Shown here: in pieces, positions 10,782-16,684 of the stretch
Position numbering within the stretch: position 1 is the first letter of the stretch
How the letters are laid out: each line of letters begins with the position of its first letter
From: Treponema sp.
GTDB taxonomy: Bacteria; Spirochaetota; Spirochaetia; Treponematales; Breznakiellaceae
Assembly (NCBI GenBank): GCA_009784975.1
Contig: WQXG01000006.1
Span: 1 to 62,546 of the forward strand
DNA length: 62,546 nt
Direction: 5' to 3'
The notes under the pieces: generated by a model
Database searches by the model: none
What the model was told of the DNA's origin: nothing
The model's input: the letters and a program-made list of their open reading frames with translations, nothing else
Position numbers and translations under genes: made by a program

Positions 10782-12021
10782 GATAAATAATAACCCAAAA
10801 AGACAAAAAAAGTCGATACAAATCGCAAAAAGGATCGATATATTTCTGATTATTCTGATATTTATAATGATAATCAGTCCCATTATTATCAATCTGGCAT
10901 TAAAGGCAGATTCCAAAATAAAACAGACTAACCTGTTCCTTTCCAGCCGCTGCGAAGAACTGTTCGGCAAAGAGATAACGGAATTGCTGCTGCAGGAATT
11001 CAACGATCAAAATCCGGACATTTATATCCGTTTACTCGATGCCTCCGTAAATGAAGAGGCAGCGGTCAAGTCGGCCGAAGAAAAAAAATCACTGTTTTTT
11101 TGGCGGAATAAAATTGCCCCTCCGCCGTCTTCTCCGGATATTTTCGTTTTTGACGACGATGATTTCAACGCTCTTGCTGCCGCAAATATGCTGTTACCGG
11201 ATTCCGCAGTCCCCCTTGTCTCTTTTATGGATATGCTCTTTTACAACATCAAAATCCTGACCGATGCCGGTTTTGATCATCCGCCCAAAACAAGGGACGA
11301 ATTTCTTACCAGCGTAAGAGCAGTCTCGCGTGGAAATTTCCCGGGTATATCTGCATTCAGCCTGAACCCGGCTTTACCCGGAGACTTTTTCCCATGGATA
11401 TGGGCAGCCGGCGGAAATTTCTGGTCGGAGGGAAAAACCCCAACCTTTAACACCAGAGCCATGACCAACGATATTATCTTTTTCGGCAGCCTGAACCGTG
11501 AATTATCCTCCGTATTCTCCGCCGAACAAAGCATTGAAGAATTTGCACAGGGACGAATCGCAATGATGGTAGCCTCCACCCGGATAATTCCGTATCTTCT
11601 GGAGCGAATGGGCAGCAGCGCATTCGGTATCACAACAATCCCCGATCCTGTCACCGGAGGTAAATACAACATCTGCATTTCCTCGATATACACCGGCATC
11701 TATTCCGGCAGCCCGCACCCCGAAGAAGCATGGCGCTTCCTCGAATTCCTTGCAGAAAAAAACGCCGTCCTCTGCGCTGAACTAAACGCAGTTCCCGGCT
11801 CCATAACAAATTTCATCCCCGGCGATTATGTAAAAAACAATCCATTCTATTCAAAAGCCTGGGATATTTTTGAAGCATCCCAAATTGTTCAGGGCTTCTC
11901 CGGAGACGGCGGCCACTATGAGGCAATCATCATGGAAGAAATTAACAATTTCTTAACTAACAGAAGAACCGCCCCGCAAACGGTAGCAGCTATTCAGCGG
12001 CGCTGGGTAGAGGAGCGGTAG
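10756..12021 (+). CDS. Extracellular solute-binding protein, ABC sugar type
   Basis: The 421-residue product resembles periplasmic binding proteins of carbohydrate ABC importers. It has an N-terminal transmembrane segment (about 28-50, LIILIFIMIISPIIINLAL) and no lipobox. After that come the usual two-lobe features, such as FNDQNPDIYIRLLD, DIFVFDDDDFNAL, FAQGRIAMMVAS and HPEEAWRFLEFLAEKNA. The start at 10756 is supported by GGAGAG eight bases upstream. No permease or ATPase gene is adjacent, so it may serve a transporter encoded elsewhere or act as a sensor subunit. It diverges from the TPR gene with overlapping 5' ends. Confidence 0.75.
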   Translation: MSRLKKTNMINNNPKRQKKSIQIAKRIDIFLIILIFIMIISPIIINLALKADSKIKQTNLFLSSRCEELFGKEITELLLQEFNDQNPDIYIRLLDASVNEEAAVKSAEEKKSLFFWRNKIAPPPSSPDIFVFDDDDFNALAAANMLLPDSAVPLVSFMDMLFYNIKILTDAGFDHPPKTRDEFLTSVRAVSRGNFPGISAFSLNPALPGDFFPWIWAAGGNFWSEGKTPTFNTRAMTNDIIFFGSLNRELSSVFSAEQSIEEFAQGRIAMMVASTRIIPYLLERMGSSAFGITTIPDPVTGGKYNICISSIYTGIYSGSPHPEEAWRFLEFLAEKNAVLCAELNAVPGSITNFIPGDYVKNNPFYSKAWDIFEASQIVQGFSGDGGHYEAIIMEEINNFLTNRRTAPQTVAAIQRRWVEER

Positions 12022-12040
12022 TAGCTACCGCTATTTAAGC

Positions 12041-12078
12041 GCGTTTAAAGTGATAAGCTCAACTTGCTCTTCGTACAG
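12041..12078. repeat. End fragment of dispersed palindromic repeat family
   Basis: About 38 bases, including GTGATAAGCTCAACTTGCTC and TCGTACAGGCAC, match the reverse complement of the stretch near 44172-44215 with a few changes. It is one end of the palindromic element found complete at 13463 and 44056. It lies just after the solute-binding protein stop codon, next to a short palindrome GGTAG-TAG-CTACC at 12017-12029. Confidence 0.65.
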
Positions 12079-12085
12079 GCACTTT

Positions 12086-12412
12086 CTACTCTTTACGATT
12101 ATTTCTGCGAATATCAGACTTAATTTCTTCAATTGTTTTTGTCAAATTTTTCTCTATGATTTTATCTATTGTGTTTAACATTACGTCATTACAAAACACT
12201 TCTTTTTCGTTTACAAAAAAATAAAAGGCTGGAACTTTCAGGGAAAGCGAAAGTTTTTCCAATAAATCGACAGAAACAAAATTTAGACCTCTCTCAATAG
12301 AACTTAAATGTTTTACCGATATTTCTGCTTTTTCAGACAATTGTTCCTGGGACAATTTCCTGGCTTTACGGTAAAGTTTAAGATTTTCCCCAAAAATCAC
12401 TTTTATATTCAT
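12086..12412 (-). CDS. XRE-family helix-turn-helix regulator
   Basis: A 108-residue protein with an N-terminal HTH_3 domain: LKLYRKARKLSQEQLSEKAEISVKHLSSIERG (about 10-41) carries the full recognition pattern, followed by SVDLLEKLSLSLKVPAFYFF. The C-terminal 40 residues are basic and helical with no assigned role. It diverges from the lipoprotein gene at 12624 across a 210-base gap that contains a near-perfect palindrome, a candidate operator. No toxin partner is adjacent, so it may be a solitary regulator. Confidence 0.85.
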   Translation of the reverse strand: MNIKVIFGENLKLYRKARKLSQEQLSEKAEISVKHLSSIERGLNFVSVDLLEKLSLSLKVPAFYFFVNEKEVFCNDVMLNTIDKIIEKNLTKTIEEIKSDIRRNNRKE

Positions 12413-12549
12413 ACAACATTAGTTTAAGGGCAAAACAACAGCATTAAACAAAGTAAAACGTCTAATTTTTGCTATAAATTAACGAAAATGAACGATAAAC
12501 GTGTATTTTTCATTGCAATATAAACGTATATGGTGTATTATTTAACCAG

Positions 12550-12572
12550 ATATTGACCTGTCAGGTTAATAT
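12550..12572. promoter_or_regulatory. Candidate operator palindrome
   Basis: An 11-bp inverted repeat around a single base (ATATTGACCTG-T-CAGGTTAATAT) has one mismatch between arms. It sits 52 bases before the lipoprotein start and contains a TTGACC that could be a -35 box. The neighbouring XRE regulator is the obvious candidate ligand. Function is inference. Confidence 0.45.
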
Positions 12573-12623
12573 TCAACAATACGGGCTTGTGCCTGTATAT
12601 CATTTGCTCTGAGAGGTAATATT

Positions 12624-13316
12624 ATGTTGAAATCCGGTAAAATCCTTCTTTTGCTATTGGTGTTTGTAATTTGTTTTGTTTCTTGCCAAACACCACTTCC
12701 CGAATTGGCAAGAGTCAATCCTAATTCTTTTGAAGATAATGATTTAAAAATAGAATATGCAATTGGAAAAAATGTTCATTATATATCTATTACAAATAAA
12801 ACATCTTCAGAAATATATTTAACAGATAAGTCATCTATTATTTCTATAAACGGTCAGGCAAAAAGTTTAAATTTTCCTGTTGGTTCGAATAATAGTTTTG
12901 CAAAAAATTTATTAAATGTAGTTGGCGGCACAAATGTACGAAATACACCTGTTGATACTTGGTTTATACCGCCAAGATCAAAAATTGTTTTAGAAACAAA
13001 TCAAGAAACTTTTTTTGATCAAAATATATATTCCGACTTTATAAAAGATGGTTATAATATTTATTACGAAAAATTACTAGGAAGAGCAAGAAGAGTAATA
13101 CGAAGAGGACAAAACAATCATGTATCAAGTTCAGCAGTAAACGTAATATACAATAAAATTTTATCCAATAATGATGATATAATTAATATGATGCGAAATA
13201 GAACAATCAGATTATATTTTTCATTTATTATCAACGAAAGAGAAAAAATATATGATATTCCGATTAGAATAGAAGGAGCAATGTCAAATGATGAAATAAG
13301 AAGGCGAATAAACTAA
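12624..13316 (+). CDS. Hypothetical lipoprotein
   Basis: I recognise no family. The 230-residue product has a lipoprotein signal peptide (MLKSGKILLLLLVFVICFVSCQ) with a lipobox FVSC and Cys near 21. The mature part is AT-rich in codon use, Asn/Ile/Lys-rich, and contains a beta-rich segment around IEYAIGKNVHYISITNKTSSEIYL that looks like a small immunoglobulin-like domain. Codon use is visibly more AT-rich than in the flanking core genes, which may point to acquisition. GAGAGG precedes the start. Confidence 0.65.
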   Translation: MLKSGKILLLLLVFVICFVSCQTPLPELARVNPNSFEDNDLKIEYAIGKNVHYISITNKTSSEIYLTDKSSIISINGQAKSLNFPVGSNNSFAKNLLNVVGGTNVRNTPVDTWFIPPRSKIVLETNQETFFDQNIYSDFIKDGYNIYYEKLLGRARRVIRRGQNNHVSSSAVNVIYNKILSNNDDIINMMRNRTIRLYFSFIINEREKIYDIPIRIEGAMSNDEIRRRIN

Positions 13317-13324
13317 ATTTTTTA

Positions 13325-13394
13325 ACCACGAACCACACAAACACACACGAACCTGCGCTAAGATATCGAAGCGAGTGTTCGTGTGGTTCGCGGT
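13325..13394. repeat. Intergenic inverted repeat of the ACCACGAACCACAC type
   Basis: Two 20-base arms at 13325-13344 and 13375-13394 (ACCACGAACCACACAAACAC and GTGTTCGTGTGGTTCGCGGT) are complementary with two mismatches. A related half sequence appears near 62368-62397. It follows the lipoprotein stop codon and may act as a terminator-like structure or a dispersed repeat. Confidence 0.6.
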
Positions 13395-13462
13395 AAGGTT
13401 TTTAATTTCTGCTATCTATTCTACCGATCATGTTTTTATAATTGATAACGTATACCCCCTCA

Positions 13463-13602
13463 TCGTACAGGCACTCACGGCAGCGGGATCAGAAAAAACA
13501 TCTTACGAAATTCCTCGCTGAAGAGACCGAGCGCAGCGAGAGGCTCGTAAGCGAATTCCTGAGTAGTTTTTTCTGAGCCCGCTGCCGTGAGTGTCTGTAC
13601 GA
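13463..13602. repeat. Long dispersed palindrome (complete copy 1)
   Basis: About 140 bases with outer arms of about 35 bases: GTACAGGCACTCACGGCAGC at one end matches GCTGCCGTGAGTGTCTGTAC at the other. The arms continue through GGGATCAGAAAAAAC with few mismatches. Inside lie smaller complementary pieces (TTACGA/TCGTAA, CTCGCT/AGCGAG). A closely similar copy is at 44056-44190, differing mainly in the central loop. No transposase is encoded, so it is a non-autonomous element or a structured intergenic repeat. Confidence 0.8.
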
Positions 13603-13714
13603 AGAGCAATTAGAAACTCAAAGCAAACAAGTCTATATAAAACGCATGACTGAAGAAGCGGAACAACAGGTGTTGCTTGCGGATGTTTTAAAAATAGATA
13701 ATTTATTGGAATAG
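13603..13714 (+). pseudogene. Short coding tail, probable gene remnant
   Basis: An open frame runs directly out of the palindrome edge (reading YEEQLETQSKQVYIKRM) and ends at a TAG at 13712-13714 after VLKIDNLLE. It has no proper start or ribosome binding site; the only ATG, at 13646, would give 22 residues. It looks like the C-terminal end of a gene cut by the repeat. I cannot assign a family. From 13715 to 13899 I see only AT-rich spacer. Confidence 0.35.
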
Positions 13715-13899
13715 AAATAGATAATAATTATTGTGAGTTAGCAATAAATAGATTGTTATAAAATGAAAAATTATTGGAAAAACATGGAATGCGGAGTATT
13801 GACAAAACTATACGAATAATCAATAATAAAAAACGAGTAATATTATAAATTTTGCTCATAATTTAGTCTAAAAAGACTTTAAACAAAAGGATAAAAAAA

Positions 13900-14307
13900 A
13901 TGAAAAGAGAAGTAAAATTATTTTTTGGAGCGTTAGTTGTATTATTGGTGTCATTTTTGGCAATTAATTGCGGCAATTACGGCGCTCAGAAAACATTCAA
14001 CGGAACGCAGGTTTTTTATACTTCAGCGGTTACCCTGAATGAAGTTGAAAAACTTGGAAATTACCTTGTAGAAGAAGGTTTTGCTGATGGAGAACATAAA
14101 TCGGTGCAATTAAACAAAACAGGCAACACTTATGAATTTAGAATGGTTGTAAAAAAGGGAATTGAAACGGACCTGGAATACAGAGAACTTGGAAAATTGA
14201 TAGCAACAGAACTTTCAACATATGTATTTAACGGAGCAAGAGTAGATACTCATTTTTGTGATGAAAAGTTTAAAACATTAATTGTTTTACCTATGTTAAC
14301 ATATTAA
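13900..14307 (+). CDS. Hypothetical small lipoprotein
   Basis: The 135-residue product has a signal peptide with a lipobox-like LAINC (Cys near 25), so it is probably lipid-anchored. The mature part (TQVFYTSAVTLNEVEKLGNYLVEEGF, described in pieces) alternates helices and strands and contains ELGKLIATELSTYVFNGARVDTHFCD. I recognise no family with certainty. It is the first of three small genes on the plus strand, followed by the zinc-ribbon protein after 40 bases. Codon use is AT-rich. Confidence 0.6.
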   Translation: MKREVKLFFGALVVLLVSFLAINCGNYGAQKTFNGTQVFYTSAVTLNEVEKLGNYLVEEGFADGEHKSVQLNKTGNTYEFRMVVKKGIETDLEYRELGKLIATELSTYVFNGARVDTHFCDEKFKTLIVLPMLTY

Positions 14308-14347
14308 CAAATAAAAAAACATAGCAATTATCAAAGGAGGTTTATTT

Positions 14348-14707
14348 ATGGCACTTATTAATTGTTCTGAATGTAACAAAGAAGTATCAGATAAAGCAGC
14401 TTGCTGTATTCATTGCGGAAACCCTATAGCGTCTAAACCTAATAAGGTAAAAATTAATTTTCCTGTTTGGATTGGTCAATTGTTAATGAATAATTGCTAT
14501 GTTTATGATGAAAAAGGTAAAGAGATTGCCAGGTGCAAACAAGGTGAAACTGTAACATTTGAATGTGTTTCGGCTATGAAAATAACTGTAAAAATGCAGA
14601 ATTGTTTTGGCAAACCAAGTCAAACAGTTAATCCTGGTGATAATTACAAAGTTGAATTTCGCGGTTTTGGAAGAATCTATTTAGCAAAAGTAGATAGTAT
14701 AGTTTAG
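14348..14707 (+). CDS. Zinc-ribbon domain protein
   Basis: The 119-residue product starts with a zinc ribbon: CSECNKEVSDKAACCIHCG (about 6-24) carries two CxxC pairs. The remaining 90 residues (FPVWIGQLLMNNCYVYDEKG onwards) are beta-rich and unassigned. There is a strong AAAGGAGG ribosome binding site. No signal peptide or membrane segment is visible, so it probably works in the cytosol, unlike its secreted neighbours. Confidence 0.7.
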   Translation: MALINCSECNKEVSDKAACCIHCGNPIASKPNKVKINFPVWIGQLLMNNCYVYDEKGKEIARCKQGETVTFECVSAMKITVKMQNCFGKPSQTVNPGDNYKVEFRGFGRIYLAKVDSIV

Positions 14708-14742
14708 TGCTATTTGTCATGTATTAAATTTTGGAGGTTATT

Positions 14743-15156
14743 ATGAAAAAGATTTTTTTAGTATTGATTATGATGTTTATTGGTTTTGGATTATTTGCCC
14801 AGGCAACTGATGTACAGATAAGGGAAGCAGCCAATACTCTTGGTGTGCCTTATGAAGCATTAAGAAACTTTGTAACTTCTTTTAGATCTGTAGATGGAAC
14901 ATGGGTTTCGGATCGTTACACAGAAAATTGGATAACATTTTCCGGCAGAAATTTTACTTATGGCTCTTATCAATTCGGCAATGGCAGGACCTGGCTTGAT
15001 CGCCGGCAGCATGAAGCAACCAATGGCACATATACCATTTCCGATGGCAGAATAGCAATGACATTTTCCGATGGCAGAACAGAAGTATATTCGTTTTCTC
15101 GTTCAGAAAATATAATTACTATACAAAACAACCAGCTAATAAGACGAAGAAATTGA
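14743..15156 (+). CDS. Hypothetical secreted protein
   Basis: The real start is the ATG at 14743, six bases after GGAGG; an upstream TTG lies before that site and is not a likely start. The product of about 137 residues has a signal peptide (MKKIFLVLIMMFIGFGLFAQ) with cleavage after FAQ. The mature part contains repeated beta strands such as WITFSGRNFTYGSYQFG, GTYTISDGRIAMTFSDGRTE and VYSFSRSENIITI. That layout is like small lipocalin-type domains found in spirochaete secreted proteins, but I cannot name a function. Confidence 0.65.
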   Translation: MKKIFLVLIMMFIGFGLFAQATDVQIREAANTLGVPYEALRNFVTSFRSVDGTWVSDRYTENWITFSGRNFTYGSYQFGNGRTWLDRRQHEATNGTYTISDGRIAMTFSDGRTEVYSFSRSENIITIQNNQLIRRRN

Positions 15157-15213
15157 ACTTATTGTTATTGTGCTAAAAGTAGAGACACGTATACTTAGAT
15201 AACAGCTTAAAAA

Positions 15214-15423
15214 TTATGTAGTAGCGTGGCTCATTTGTTTAATATTCATTGAACTATTGTCAATGTAGGCAGGAGAAATATTTTCTGTTTTTGGATTGAT
15301 AAGGCAATCTCTATCATATTTTCTCATTTCTTTGTCGCTAATTGCGCCAACTTTATGCATTGCTTTTGCGTCCATATGACAGACCATTAAAAGTTCGCTT
15401 TTATATTTTCCTTTCCATTCCAT
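15214..15423 (-). CDS. Shortened antitoxin-like partner of the adjacent toxin
   Basis: The 69-residue product begins like the antitoxins that accompany PF06296-type toxins. The block SELLMVCHMDAKAMHKVGAI followed by SDKEMRKYDRDCL has the pattern of the N-terminal region of that family. In the family a helix-turn-helix domain of about 40 residues normally follows; here the frame ends after KQMSHATT and I could not recover the HTH in another frame. It starts 11 bases after the toxin stop codon, so the order is toxin-antitoxin as in higBA. It may be truncated and unable to bind DNA. Confidence 0.55.
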   Translation of the reverse strand: MEWKGKYKSELLMVCHMDAKAMHKVGAISDKEMRKYDRDCLINPKTENISPAYIDNSSMNIKQMSHATT

Positions 15424-15434
15424 ATTTTTTCTCC

Positions 15435-15815
15435 TTAAATAATTTCAAATAGATCGGCATTCGCTATTTGTCCATCAATTTGTTCATTTGATAGAATAAA
15501 AAATGCTTTCGCCTGTCTCTTCATAATTTTCAATTCTTTTCGGTTTATGTTGTCCATAACAGATTTTGGAAAACCATAATGGAATAATATTCTTTCCTCA
15601 ATCTTACAAAATACCAATACCCGAAAACCTCCGCTCTTTCCTTCATTTGGTCTGGCTAATTGCATCTTATAAACGCTGCCGCCTAAATCGGCATAATATT
15701 GCCCGCTTTCAAGATGTTTTGCTACTTCTTTCAGCTCGCTGTCTGATATGCCCTCTTTATTGGCAAATCGATGAAACCACTTGTTTTTAAAGATTCTCAC
15801 TCTTAATAATAGCAT
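15435..15815 (-). CDS. RelE/HigB-like toxin (PF06296 type)
   Basis: The product shows the signature of this toxin family: RIFKNKWFHRFANKEGISD at the start, YADLGGSVYKMQLARP in the middle, then GKSGGFRVLVFCK and a C-terminal basic helix RKELKIMKRQAKAFF. Members are mRNA interferases or RelE-fold proteins of type II toxin-antitoxin systems. The frame opens at 15815, but family starts fit better with the GTG at 15800 (giving MRIFKNKWF). It lies first in a two-gene unit with the short antitoxin-like gene and next to a broken XRE regulator. Confidence 0.75.
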   Translation of the reverse strand: MLLLRVRIFKNKWFHRFANKEGISDSELKEVAKHLESGQYYADLGGSVYKMQLARPNEGKSGGFRVLVFCKIEERILFHYGFPKSVMDNINRKELKIMKRQAKAFFILSNEQIDGQIANADLFEII

Positions 15816-15829
15816 TAAAAAAAGGGAAA

Positions 15830-16025
15830 AACAAGCATAGTGCTGTTTTCTGGGTATTCGGGCTTTAGTTTTTCCGCAATTCTCGCTAAATTACGGATTT
15901 CCGGTGAAAAAGAGGTCTTATTTTCGGCTATTTCAACGCCAGTTACCAGGTATTCTACAGAACCCCCAAAACGCGGCTATACGTACAGCAGCATCAGCAG
16001 ATGGCATTCTGCCTCGTATACTCAA
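15830..16025 (-). pseudogene. Frameshifted XRE-family regulator remnant
   Basis: Reading the minus strand from about 16025 gives RMPSADAAVRIAA, the second half of an HTH_3 domain. One base appears to be missing near 15957-15960. After shifting frame, SVEYLVTGVEIAENKTSF and SPEIRNLARIAEKLKPEYP follow, which is the typical continuation (compare LGVSVEYLVTG in the intact regulator at 42184). The N-terminal recognition helix part is absent. It ends next to the toxin start. This is a degraded gene, possibly a former regulator of this locus. Confidence 0.7.
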
Positions 16026-16202
16026 ATTTTCAATAAATGTTTGCTGTAGCTGCTGGCTACAAAACAATGGCTTTTAAAAGTCTTTGAATTTTATTCTTCA
16101 CACAATTATATAAAAACACTTTAAATAAACAAATCCCACATTGCCTTTTCTCCCCTCCTGATGCTACAATTATACAAATTCATTTTAAGAAGGAGAATAA
16201 AC

Positions 16203-16568
16203 ATGAAAAAGTTTATCGTAGTTCTGGTTCTTATGTTTGCGGCAACAGCGTTATTTGCAAGCCCTATCCAGTTAGGTTCATTCCCTGTTGGGCAATGGCT
16301 CGATCCCAACTATAGCGCAATTTGGGACTTTTCATCAAATAACATCAGAATTCTGAGTACCGATGGAAGAGTGCTTTATGACTTTTCTACCAAAACAATT
16401 CAGAATTTCAGGGTTTTTGTTGAAGGAGTTCAGCCCGGCATTACATTTTCTTGCCCGGAGGCAGGAAGGACATATCGCTTTATAGCAAGCCTTCCGAATA
16501 CCAACGTTGTTTTGGAAATCGAAAGAAGCGGTCAGCCTAAATACTCCGTAACAATGAGGAAACAGTAA
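16203..16568 (+). CDS. Hypothetical secreted protein
   Basis: The start is the ATG at 16203 behind AAGGAG; the longer frame upstream has no ribosome binding site. The 121-residue product has a signal peptide (MKKFIVVLVLMFAATALFAS) with probable cleavage after FAS. The mature part is beta-rich (IQLGSFPVGQWLDPNYSAIW, then NIRILSTDGRVLYDF) and ends in a basic tail. It resembles the secreted protein at 14743 in size and style. No function is assignable. Confidence 0.65.
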   Translation: MKKFIVVLVLMFAATALFASPIQLGSFPVGQWLDPNYSAIWDFSSNNIRILSTDGRVLYDFSTKTIQNFRVFVEGVQPGITFSCPEAGRTYRFIASLPNTNVVLEIERSGQPKYSVTMRKQ

Positions 16569-16577
16569 AAAGTTTTT

Positions 16578-16605
16578 AAATTTGCGCCGTAATTGGCGCA
16601 AATTT
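16578..16605 (+). terminator. Hairpin terminator after the 16203 gene
   Basis: An 11-bp stem AAATTTGCGCC / GGCGCAAATTT with a six-base loop lies 10 bases after the stop codon. The following AACTT is only weakly T-rich, so termination may be partial. Confidence 0.6.
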
Positions 16606-16649
16606 AACTTAAAATAATTTAAAAAAGAACTATATAAGTATTTTATCCG

Positions 16650-16678
16650 TTGACACAAACCAATTCTCCCCCTAAACT
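16650..16678 (+). promoter_or_regulatory. Promoter of the phosphorylase gene, predicting a leaderless mRNA
   Basis: TTGACA at 16650-16655 is followed by exactly 17 bases and TAAACT at 16673-16678. Only six bases separate this -10 box from the ATG at 16685, where transcription would be expected to start. No Shine-Dalgarno sequence is present before that ATG (CTCAATAT). Together this predicts a leaderless transcript. Confidence 0.6.
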
Positions 16679-16684
16679 CAATAT

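Noticed and set aside
10782-11003. N-terminal extension of the TPR protein up to 11003
   Set aside because: It would lie entirely within the divergent solute-binding gene, and its sequence is the antisense of that gene's membrane segment.
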